From the NCBI GenBank assembly GCA_905160935.1, contig CAJHZI010000753.1:15001-79000 (forward strand): a stretch of DNA of 64,000 nt, read 5' to 3'. The DNA comes from Enchytraeus crypticus (lineage: Eukaryota > Annelida > Clitellata > Enchytraeida > Enchytraeidae). The translations under genes were made by a program, and so were the position numbers. A model generated the notes under the pieces. That model did no database searches, was not told the DNA's origin, and saw only the letters and a list, made by a program, of their open reading frames with translations. Shown here piece by piece: positions 9,475 through 16,580 of this stretch. The first letter of the stretch is position 1; every line of letters begins with the position of its first letter.

Positions 9475-12078
9475 TCTCTCTCTCTATCTCTCTCACACTC
9501 TCTGTGTCTCCCTGTCTCAATGACTTTTCATCTAATTCTCATATAGACTATTGTTTAATCTCTGTGTGAAATAAATTTCTATGTGAGAAAACTATTCATA
9601 AATTATTCATTATCTCAAATTATTAATTTATAATTTATTTATTGTTTATGTAATTAATGTATTTGATAATAACCGTGTTGATGGTTTTGGGGAAGATGTA
9701 CAATACTCAATGCTGCTGCTGTTTGATAAATGTTTAAATCTATTTTTTGTAGAGGTAAAATCTTGTACTCTTACCAGCTAGAATTTTTTTTTTGATAAGG
9801 CCTCTGTTGAAAGCTGATTGATGGATCGACTGATTGATGTATTGATTGATCGACTGATAGATGGATTGATTGATTGATATGTTCTAGAATGTTCTAACGG
9901 AAGAAGGGGCGGGGTTTAAGATTGCTATGGGTGTGTTTGACTTGACGAGACCACCGGTGAGTTGACTGAGTAATGTGTGTATGTGTTAGTTATCCGCTAA
10001 CAACTTAATAGCTCCACTTTCCTTTCTAGAGTGTTCGATGTTGTCATGGATGACAGTAGCAATCTACTCATTGTTGAGTATTGCATGTTATGCCTTTCCT
10101 CGAACGAGAACATTCGAGTCATGTGAAATTTTCTAATTCCCAAGAATATGAAGAATGCTTGTGTTCATTCAAATCAATGCGCAAACTGCCAACAGAGAAC
10201 TGAAAATAGTATTAGAATATAATCTTCCTCTTCACAAGCACTATGCGTATCAGAGAAGAATTGATCAGACATTCAGATTCAGCATCGTCATCATCATCTT
10301 TAAATCCCAGTTTAATTAGGGTCGGGAGATTCAGCTTAAAAACACAATTGATCAGTGTAATTGATTCAGCTATTTGCCTGCCGTAAATCACTGTTAACCA
10401 GTGTAATAAATATTCATTAGCTACATGAATATTCATGATGTTGTAGGTTGCCATGGGAGCGGTAGGCCTAATACGCAGAGTTCTGTATGATGCCACTGAA
10501 TACTAATTAGCTACATGAATATCCATGATGTTGTAGGTTGCTATGGGAGCGGTAGGCCTAATACGTAGAGCTTTGCATAAAACCATTAAGTACTAATTAG
10601 CTATGCGAATATTCATGATGTAGGTTGCTATGGGAGCGGTAGGCCTAATACGCAGAGCTCTTCATGAAGCCACTAAATACGCCATGGAGAGAAAGACATT
10701 CGGTGTTCCCATCATTCAGGTTCCTATCTACAACTATCTGTAACTAAACTGCTGAGCTGTAACAGTTGTCTCATTCAAAATGGTTCAGGGTTTAGAGCTG
10801 CGATTATTGAGTTTGATAAAGCTAAAAAAGCTAAAGTTAACGTCACTTTCCTCACTCGAAAGCGATGTCAGTGACGGGCGAGCCCAGGATTTGAACCCGC
10901 ATATACTGATCCGAGGTCGAGTATCTTACCGACGTCGCCACTCGCTTCAGCCGATTTGTTAACCTCACAAATTTGTTGATTTGTTAACCTCACCAGTTCT
11001 AAAAGTTTTAGGACCAGATATGATCGCGGTAATGATTAAAATGTCCAGATAAATATAAAGCATTTCATTCATCGTAGTTGAAACTTGTAGACTTCAAATC
11101 ATTTCTTCTGTATTCATCCAAAACAAAAATGTACTACTTAGCAATTTCGTTATCATCACTAACGTCTCATTTCCTCTATGAACTAGCGAGTCTAGCTGTG
11201 CTACTATCAGCTTGTTAGAAAGATTGTGGTAGACTTAACACTTATTGATTGTTTGATTGATTGGTTGATCGATTGTTTGATTGATATATAACAGCACCAG
11301 GCAGTGTCTAGTATGCTAGCAGAGATGGCTATTAACTATGAACTAGCTCGTTTAGCTGTGTTACGCTCAGCATGGGAGAAAGATTGTGGTAGACGTAACA
11401 CTTATTTCTCTTCTATTGCTAAAGCTTTCGCTGCTGATGTGGCAAACAAGAGCGCGGCAGACTGTGTGCAGGTGTGTTATTTCTTAAATAATCGTTCTTT
11501 TATTTATTTATTTAATTAATCTGTTTTTATCGGAGAGGATTGGAGAAGGTCTACTCGTATCGGTGTGTTATCAGTTATCTCTTAATCTTTTATTTTACTT
11601 AATATTTATTTATCTTAATTTATAATCGATTCTACAATTGAATTAAATTTTATTATTGTGTATGTGTCTCTATATATATCTCTCTAGATATGTTTTTTTG
11701 TGTATGTAGATATCTGGAGGCAATGGGTACAACACGGACGACCCTGCTATGTGTATGTGTGTATGTATATGTGTATGTGTGTATGTATGTGTGTATGTAT
11801 GTGTGTATGTATGTAGATATTTAGAGGTAACGGGTACGACACGGACTACCCTGCTCTGTGTGTGTGTGTATGTGTATGTATGTGTGTATGTATGTATGTG
11901 TGTGTATGTGTGAATGTATGTGTAGATATTTGGAGGTAACGGATACAACACGGAATACCCCGCAGAGAAGCTGATGAGAGACGCTAAGATCTATCAGATC
12001 TATGAGGGAACGTCGCAGATACAGAAAGTCATCATTTCTAGGGAACTCGTGGGGCGATTCAAAGAGGGGCGGTACTAA
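4184..12078 (+). CDS. ACADM: Medium-chain specific acyl-CoA dehydrogenase, mitochondrial (complete, 11 exons)
   Basis: Exons: 4184..4301, 5159..5256, 5758..5827, 6457..6557, 7404..7484, 8153..8392, 9007..9078, 9888..9956, 10624..10719, 11295..11471, 11926..12078. All introns are GT-AG and phases agree throughout, giving 1275 nt (424 aa plus TAA) against 421 aa for human ACADM. Residues 1 to about 30 form an Arg-rich mitochondrial leader (MYALRRTL). Landmarks: AGNDQQKK-like [15 protein letters not shown] in exon 5, the FAD-domain signature [13 protein letters not shown] and NGQKMWITN in exon 6, [11 protein letters not shown] in exon 7, AFA and [11 protein letters not shown] in exon 10, and IYEGTSQIQ in exon 11. 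The Glu of that last motif is residue 401, the same number as the catalytic base in the human precursor. The enzyme makes trans-2-enoyl-CoA from C6-C12 acyl-CoA and passes electrons to ETF. Several introns carry partial copies of exon edges (separate entries). A head-to-head paralogue lies at 91-1766. Confidence 0.95.
4305..4640 (-). mobile_element. LINE-type 3' fragment in ACADM intron 1
   Basis: Starts within about 20 bp of the exon 1 donor. In reverse complement it carries the recurrent tail GACCTGCCAGTAGGCAGTG, preceded by a sequence shared with the plus-strand copy at 6700-7060 (both contain GACGCCCCTGCCCAG). The 93-aa and 63-aa ORFs here are incidental. Confidence 0.6.
5009..5137 (+). 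pseudogene. Two degenerate upstream copies of the 5' part of ACADM exon 2
   Basis: Copies begin at 5009 and 5092, each directly after a TAG acceptor preceded by a GATT tract, like the real exon at 5159. Each keeps about 45 bp of exon similarity (GATGAGAAGCGTGAGC and ATGAGCAGCGAGAGATAC against GATGAGCAGCGTGAGATAC). Both have TAA as their first complete codon in the ACADM frame, so splicing to either would truncate the protein. Neither shows a donor. Confidence 0.85.
5955..6190 (+). repeat. SINE/LINE tail fragments with ATTG repeat, ACADM intron 3
   Basis: Three or four partial repeats of CTCTTAGTGCACTGCCCTATGG followed by CTAATCCTGTAAGAAT. Embedded is GGCGAGGAACCGGACGTTAAA followed by TTATTGATTGATTGATTG. 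The latter ending recurs at 35960-36010, which suggests a retroposed element whose 3' tail is (ATTG)n. Confidence 0.5.
6245..6452 (+). repeat. TATTG pentanucleotide repeat before ACADM exon 4
   Basis: TATTG-rich tract (with TATGG and CATTG variants) running to the exon 4 acceptor. The 121-aa ORF crossing it joins this repeat to the real exon. Confidence 0.85.
6700..7060 (+). mobile_element. LINE-type 3' fragment with (GA)n tail, ACADM intron 4
   Basis: Contains the landmarks CACTCTTATGTGGACATGAA and CCATGGACCTGCCAGTAGG, then GCAGTGCACT and a run of GA dinucleotides (7020-7060). The same order is seen in the better preserved copies at 23640-24150 and 44690-45180, which encode a reverse-transcriptase C terminus. 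The GA microsatellite is therefore the 3' tail of the element. Confidence 0.65.
7205..7353 (+). repeat. SINE family with (GAT)n tail, ACADM intron 4
   Basis: Order: GAGCATTCGGTTGATGAGG, then AATCCCGACC, then GGATTCAAGGGAAGATGATGATG. Relatives in the window: 10270-10330 (minus), 13800-14110 (minus), 18660-18727 (plus), 29560-29640 (minus), 30560-30725 (minus), 55070-55115 (minus), 63786-63910 (plus). The end is a GAT trinucleotide run. Confidence 0.6.
7685..8152 (+). repeat. TGTGTACACT minisatellite containing copies of the ACADM exon 6 acceptor
   Basis: Units of 10-20 bp based on TGTGTACACTTTACTG. At least four units near 7780, 7817, 7908 and 8070 contain GTAGGC(A/G)TACTGTGTG, the same string that forms the real acceptor and first codons of exon 6 (TAG then GCATACTGTGTG at 8153). 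The array ends exactly at the exon. The 168-aa and 113-aa ORFs over it are artefacts. Confidence 0.9.
8396..8610 (+). repeat. Minisatellite in ACADM intron 6
   Basis: About six imperfect units of roughly 32 bp based on TCGATATGTGTATTTAT plus GATGTATTTCTATGC, beginning directly after the exon 6 donor region. Unlike the array before exon 6, these units carry no recognisable exon sequence. Confidence 0.75.
8757..8888 (+). repeat. tRNA-derived SINE, family 2
   Basis: About 130 bp. A box TGGCGAAGTCGG fits the polymerase III consensus TRGCNNAGYNGG; B box GGGTTCAAGTTCTGG lies about 45 bp downstream. The end contains TTAGCTTTACC. Other copies: 10815-10960 (-), 16447-16580 (+), 17130-17265 (+, divergent), 19402-19530 (+, divergent), 22790-22935 (+), 27640-27775 (+), 32508-32625 (-), 32640-32735 (+, divergent), 48415-48552 (+), 51496-51635 (-), 58074-58204 (-), 61211-61357 (+), 62925-63052 (-). 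Confidence 0.85.
9095..9320 (+). repeat. CT-rich tract plus dispersed repeat fragment, ACADM intron 7
   Basis: A CT-rich run (9095-9220) joins a fragment with CAAGTGACAGGTCCAAG and CTCCATAAAGAGCAC. A similar order (CT run, AAGTGGC, CTCCATA) occurs at 19870-20065, with reverse or partial copies near 17815, 19270, 44490 and 45850-45950. In the opposite orientation this is an element ending in (GA)n. A second pure CT run is at 9440-9515. Confidence 0.6.
10417..10623 (+). pseudogene. Two upstream tandem copies of the 5' part of ACADM exon 9
   Basis: Near-identical exon starts with acceptors occur at 10447 and 10537, ahead of the real exon at 10624 (spacings 90 and 87 bp). Each unit includes the upstream TTAGCTACATGAATATTCATG, the GTAG acceptor, and about 55 bp encoding [11 protein letters not shown] followed by decayed sequence and a TAA. 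Similarity to the real exon is very high over the first 40 bp, so the copies look younger than those near exon 2. No donor follows either copy. Confidence 0.92.
10815..10960 (-). repeat. tRNA-derived SINE, family 2, ACADM intron 9
   Basis: Reverse complement carries the A-box region GCGACGTCGGTAAGATACTC and a B box in GGGTTCAAATCCTGGGCTCG. The 60-aa ORF here is SINE sequence. Confidence 0.8.
11177..11250 (+). pseudogene. Upstream partial copy of ACADM exon 10
   Basis: TATGAACTAGCGAGTCTAGC through GATTGTGGTAGACTTAACAC matches the exon 10 segment at 11337-11410 (TATGAACTAGCTCGTTTAGC through GATTGTGGTAGACGTAACAC), 160 bp further on. It encodes a decayed YELASLAVL with a TAG where the exon has TGG. 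Here the copied piece is internal to the exon and has no acceptor of its own. A GATT repeat separates it from the exon. Confidence 0.88.
11705..11925 (+). pseudogene. Two upstream tandem copies of the 5' end of ACADM exon 11, separated by GTAT repeats
   Basis: Copies start at 11710 and 11817, both after a GTAG acceptor; the real exon starts at 11926 (spacings 107 and 109 bp). Each copies about 40 bp encoding I-x-x-GNGY-x-T-D-x-P, then continues as a TGTATG-rich tract leading to the next acceptor. The 93-aa minus-strand ORF here is an artefact. Confidence 0.92.
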
Positions 12079-12345
12079 TAGCGATCCTGAGAGATCTCAT
12101 TGGTCGACTCATAAATAGAGCAGTACAAATAGCGATATTGAGGCTTCTCATTGGAAGACTCATAAATAGGGCGGTACCAATAGCGATCCTGAAAGATCTC
12201 ATTGGTCGACTTATCAGGAGGGGCGGTACAAATAGCGATATTGAGACTTCTCATTGGACGACTTAGAAATAGGGCGGTACTAATAGCGATATTGACACAT
12301 CTCATTGGGCAACTTAGAGTGGGCGGTGATAACAATGAATTTGAG
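12064..12345 (+). repeat. Tandem repeat seeded by the ACADM stop-codon region
   Basis: Five units of about 55-60 bp, each with GGGCGGTAC(T/C)AATAGCGAT followed by TCTCATTGG and GACT. The first unit is the last codons of ACADM itself (GGGCGGTACTAATAGCGAT at 12067). The array therefore lies in the 3' UTR. It also forms an 86-aa minus-strand ORF, which I reject as a gene. Confidence 0.88.
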
Positions 12346-12486
12346 AAGATCTGATTGGACGACTAGAAAAGGGGGCGTTGACAAACACTGATCTTGAGAG
12401 ATCTGATTATATTATTTTAAAAAATCGGCAATATTTACATTTGTCTTGAGAATTGATTGGTTCTTTGAAGAACGTAGTTGATACTT

Positions 12487-12492
12487 AATAAA
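12487..12492 (+). terminator. Candidate ACADM polyadenylation signal
   Basis: First AATAAA after the stop codon, about 410 bp downstream and beyond the tandem repeat. Position alone supports it; no GT-rich element was confirmed. Confidence 0.4.
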
Positions 12493-12950
12493 TATTCTAT
12501 TAAGTAGACATTTAGCTGTGCGAAAAATGTATAAGTTTATAAGACGTTCATAATTCTAATGACATTATACAACTGCTTTGCATTAACCGAAATAGCAATT
12601 GAATCTAGATTATATTCATTGAAGTATATTTTAATTCTTACGATAGTAACGGCGGTTTAGTATTGTTCTGTTTAACCCAGTATATTATGCATTAGTTTAC
12701 ATGATATAATTGTTTTGTTTTAATATGATAATAACGTGGCGCTCTGTCAAGTACAGAACGTAAACTGTAGGTGTCACTAGAGGCGACTAATCAACAAAGG
12801 TCCCTTAATGGAAAACCTCTCTCAATACTTTCCAAACTTTAATATGGTTTGCTAATCGAACGCCTCAGTTCTACTATCAACTTGTAAATCTATCTAGCGC
12901 TTGTATTCTTCCTTTGTAAGGGCAAGACGTCATTAAATGCACACGCACAT
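12493..12950. other. AT-rich intergenic DNA, nothing recognised
   Basis: No long ORF, tandem array or recognisable repeat apart from the SINE that follows. Confidence 0.6.
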
Positions 12951-12951
12951 A

Positions 12952-13188
12952 TTATAGTGAACTGATCAACTATGTTGATATCTATCACTTTTAATACGAC
13001 ATGTTTTAACCGTTAGACAATTTAGTCCATTTTCCGTGTAACCAGTCCAGTGAATGTCCGAGATTTTACTCTCAGATCAGCGCGGCAGAGAATCGAACCC
13101 ACGAGAGTTCGATTCACTTCAGGGTCTGTCATTTTAAACTTCATGACGTTATCTACACTCTTAACCATTGCTCTATTGAGACATTCAA
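12952..13188 (-). repeat. tRNA-derived SINE, family 1
   Basis: Reverse complement matches the element at 3129-3370; the B box is altered (GGTTCGATTCTCTGCCG). Confidence 0.75.
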
Positions 13189-13299
13189 TGTGTGACTTGA
13201 ACCGACCGTATGACGGAATGAGGAGCAGATAAATTCTTCAATGCTGACTTTCTGTTCTGTTTACTAGATGTATAACATCGTTATCATCATCATCCCTTG

Positions 13300-13872
13300 A
13301 GAGATTTTGATATGGTATGATACAAAGTGGAGTGGGGAAGGTCCATTCGTATCCCGACCGTAGTTAAACTGCCCAGTTTAACTACAAGTACAAGTGGGAG
13401 CAGGATCAGATAGCTCATATGAAGAACTACATAGCAAGGTTTGGTCACGGCAGTGCTAAGCTAGCCCGGCAGGCTCAGAGTAAAGAAAAGACTCTTGGTC
13501 GAATGGTTGAACGTGGGCTGACTGAGAAAGTTGGGAATGACAAGAATCTGTCATTCTGTTTCCTGGAGTGCGGTGAAATTCCTCCTCCAGTTGTACAAGT
13601 TCAGAACGTTAGCTTCCAGTACAAAGAAGGAGCGCCATATATTTACAAGGGTCTTGAGTTTGGTATTGATCTGGATACAAGGGTTGCGCTGGTTGGTCCC
13701 AATGGAGCCGGAAAAACAACACTTCTGAAGCTGATCGCTGGTGAAAATATTCCTACTGACGGGCTGATTCGACGGCATTCTCATCTAAAATAAACTGCCC
13801 AGTTTAACTACGGTCGGGATACGAATGGACCTTCCCCACTCCACTTTGTCTCATACCATATCAAAATCTCTT
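13300..13872. repeat. Palindromic repeat split by an ABCF2 fragment
   Basis: Left arm 13300-13385 runs from GATATGGTATGATACAAAG through GGTCCATTCGTATCCCGACC to the palindromic centre GTAGTTAAACTG-CCCAGTTTAACTAC. Right arm 13792-13872 is its reverse complement. Without the insert the arms would make a near-perfect foldback of about 170 bp. The arms belong to the GAT-tailed SINE family (CATCATCATCCCTTGA at 13275, CCCGACC). Confidence 0.85.
13386..13791 (+). pseudogene. ABCF2: Intronless ABCF2 fragment flanked by 20-bp direct repeats
   Basis: A single open frame of about 135 codons from [16 protein letters not shown] through HSHLK, ending at a TAA formed at the junction with the flanking repeat. 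It corresponds to the linker between the two ATPase domains of ABCF2 and the first part of the second one, including Walker [10 protein letters not shown]. The signature motif, Walker B and everything N-terminal are absent. Neither end has a splice site. The fragment is bounded by identical 20-bp repeats, AAACTGCCCAGTTTAACTAC, at 13366-13385 and 13792-13811, as expected of a target-site duplication or of copied repair DNA. It has no stop or frameshift, so it is either recent or constrained. It cannot encode a full ABCF2; an internal ATG at 13419 would give 124 aa. Confidence 0.85.
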
Positions 13873-13877
13873 CGTGG

Positions 13878-13998
13878 GTGGAGTGGGGAAAGTTCATTCG
13901 TATCCCGACCGTAGTTAAACTGGGCAGTTTAACTACGGTCGGGATACGAATGGACCTTCCCCACTCCACTTTGTCTCATACCATATCAAAATCCCTTC
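13878..13998. repeat. Uninterrupted copy of the same palindrome
   Basis: GGTGGAGTGGGGAAAGTTCA, CGTATCCCGACCGTAGTTAA, centre ACTGGGCAGT, then the reverse complement through CATACCATATCAAAATCCC. This is the empty counterpart of 13300-13872. Confidence 0.85.
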
Positions 13999-13999
13999 C

Positions 14000-14115
14000 A
14001 TTCGTTTTAGAAATTTTGTAGCAATTACTGGAGCTTTGTCGCTCGCCAACCCAATGCCCTTTCTGACGCTGGTTTCGATCTTAGTGCTTTAGTCGCCTTC
14101 TACGACAATTGCAGT
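14000..14115 (-). repeat. GAT-tailed SINE body with a GTCGCCTTCTACGAC core
   Basis: Shares GCTCGCCAACCCAATGCCCT and TAGTCGCCTTCTACGAC with 30620-30725. It is the head end of the element whose other end forms the neighbouring palindromes. Confidence 0.55.
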
Positions 14116-14694
14116 CACCGGTTGGTCTACTCTTCAAACAGCCGGAAACAACACGGGGAAATATATTATTAAACGTATAACATTTGTCGTTACAATTTCT
14201 GGAGGTTTTTCTTGTGGTATTTTGAATAACTATTTAATCTTTAGCTCTACACAGCGTGTTCGTGTGTTCATCTTTACCTAAGTATAGAGAGCAGTTGATC
14301 ACTGATGTACCCTGAGCTGTTAGTAGAATTCATAACGTTTTATTGCTATTATGCGCCATCAACGATTTAAAGAAAATTCATAAGTAAAATAAACCAATAC
14401 CTGAACTCAAGTTGTGTGACATTTGCGCCTGTTTTACCGCCTATTACTCGGTGATGTGATATGTCAGATTTCAGTCTGCGAATCTAAAGCATCCGTTCAA
14501 CTGTCCGTTCAATTTTTTCTTTGTTCCTGTGGTTACAATCATGACGACATTTGGTGCAGGGTTTTTTGCTTATTTGCTAATTTTTTGTAGTTTTAGTTAT
14601 TTCCTCCTTCTTCTCCGTGGATATTCGTAAAAGTGATAGATATCAACATAGTTGAGCATTTCGCTGTAATGCGTGTTTGTTGCCTACAGTCTAT

Positions 14695-14766
14695 CTCTTA
14701 GGCCTATCTCTCTCGTTCTCTCTCTCTCTCTCTTTCTCTCTCTCTATTCTTTCTCTTTTTATTCTT

Positions 14767-14797
<31 letters not shown>

Positions 14798-14807
14798 ATT
14801 CTTTCTT

Positions 14808-14838
<31 letters not shown>

Positions 14839-14880
14839 ATTCTTTCTTTCTCTCTCTCTCTCTCTCTATCTCTCTAGTAG
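14695..14880 (+). repeat. CT-rich microsatellite/minisatellite
   Basis: (CT)n with periodic TATTCTTT; three to four units. Preceded at 14628-14672 by a SINE family 1 3' end. ORFs across it are artefacts. Confidence 0.85.
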
Positions 14881-14974
14881 CCCTTCAATTTCAACATTGT
14901 AACCAATAGAATGGATTAGGAAACGGGTTCTGAATGTTGATATGAAATGAACTGTTATATCATACGATGTAAAT

Positions 14975-15033
14975 GTATATATATATATATATATAGATAT
15001 ATATATATATATATAGATATATATATATAATAT

Positions 15034-15069
<36 letters not shown>

Positions 15070-15070
15070 A
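14975..15070. repeat. (AT)n microsatellite
   Basis: Near-pure AT dinucleotide run. A second CT-rich tract with CCCTCTCT units follows at 15366-15548. Confidence 0.9.
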
Positions 15071-15599
15071 CTTTTAAATCAAACCTAACGATTTCGAAGA
15101 CCATTTTATAACTATTTTATTGCATGGATTTTTGACGATGTGTGAAGTGGTAGGTTCTATGTTGATTTGTGGTTCGGCTTTAAATGAGAGATTTTATTGC
15201 TCTGTAAGAGTGAATATAGGCCGGCTGTTTAAGTGTTAATAATAATTTTATGGGGTTTTTAAAGTTCGAGAGTAAATGCTGCCCTTGGGTACTGTATGAT
15301 TTTATGATATCAGTTGTGCTTTTGTAGGTTAAAAGTTTTATTAATTTTTCCCATATACATGGCGCTATGTCTCTCTCTATCTATCTCTCTCTATCTCTCC
15401 TTCACTTTCTCTCTTTCACCTTCTATCTCCCTATCTATCTCTCTCCCTCTCTCCCTCTCTCCCTCTCTCGCTCTCTCCCTCTCTCCCTCTGTCTCTCTCC
15501 CTCTCTCTATCCCTCTGTCTCTCTCTCTCCCTCCCTATCTCTCTACAATATTTTGGATGCCAGGATCAAGGCCTATATATTCTATCTCACTCTCTATAA

Positions 15600-16446
15600 C
15601 ATGATTACTAACGAGCACAGCATTGAGCAATCAGTGCGCTGATCCCAACAACTACCACAGGCTCTAACCTTATTTTAACTCATACATCCTTCAGTACGTG
15701 GATATCTAGGACGTTGTAGGTCTACCCTCGTGTCACAAAATAGGCATTTAACAACTGCACCTATTGAAATACCTCTGCATGCATTTCACTGTTTATCGCT
15801 AAACTCCTAGACTCCTAACAAAAGATTTCTTGTTCACACGATATGTCAGGTCTAATATGAACAAATGGTTCTATTAAAGATTACTTAGCGTAATATCGAA
15901 ACTGGTTACTAAAATAACTTGAATATTGATCATATTTCATGAGGTTTGGGCAGTTCTTTAAATACAGACGGGTTTTAGTAGGTTTACTCCTGCTAGATGG
16001 CAAGTTATATATACATATATCAGTGACTTGACGCATTGATCTGTAGCCAAGGTCATCGTCAAGGTCATCAGGATCTAATGACGTATAAGGTTCTCTTACG
16101 TCAAAATATTGCAAACTTCTGAATGTGTCACCAATGATAGTTTTAGCTTCCGATCATTTAAGTGTAAATGTATGAGAAATATTGAGGAAGTAGTGTAATA
16201 AAAATAGAGGCTGGGTAATAACTTAAGTACACGCATCTTTTTATTGTATAGACGTAAATTAATGTACGTCGGATTTAGTACGCAATGTAAATATAGGTTG
16301 CATATATCTTAATGCACTACCTGCTGGCAGGTCCTAACTGACATAGAAGAGTATTTGTAACACGTTCCTACCAAGCTTCATTTTAATATGTTAAAGTTTA
16401 CGTCATTCCTGTTTGAATTAAATAATAATACACGTGCCTTAGTAAT
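15600..16446. other. Non-genic DNA, one weak minus-strand ORF
   Basis: No repeat structure stands out. A 77-aa minus-strand ORF (15881-16114, with acidic DPDDLDDDLG) has no recognised homologue or convincing splice context. A short CTGCTGGCAGGTCC at 16322 is a trace of the LINE tail found elsewhere. Confidence 0.4.
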
Positions 16447-16580
16447 ATTATGCTGCTAATGTGGCGATGTCGGTAAGATACTCGTCGGCGGAACAGTCTG
16501 TGCAGGGTTCAAATCCTGGGCTCGCCCGTCACTGACATCGCTTTCGAGTAAGGAAGTTAATATTAGCTTTATCTGCTCTT
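16447..16580 (+). repeat. tRNA-derived SINE, family 2
   Basis: A box GTGGCGATGTCGGTAAG and B box GGGTTCAAATCCTGG; a diverged relative follows at 17130-17265. Between and after them (16580-18180) I see only AT-rich DNA and a short repeat of AGTAAACACATGTTAGTTCA near 17700-17800. Confidence 0.8.

Noticed and set aside
13419..13793. Functional small ABC ATPase gene
   Set aside because: Only the linker and Walker A region are present; no signature motif or Walker B, and the stop is created by the flanking repeat.
15881..16114. 77-aa minus-strand ORF with an acidic motif
   Set aside because: No recognised family, no convincing acceptor or donor, no neighbouring exons.
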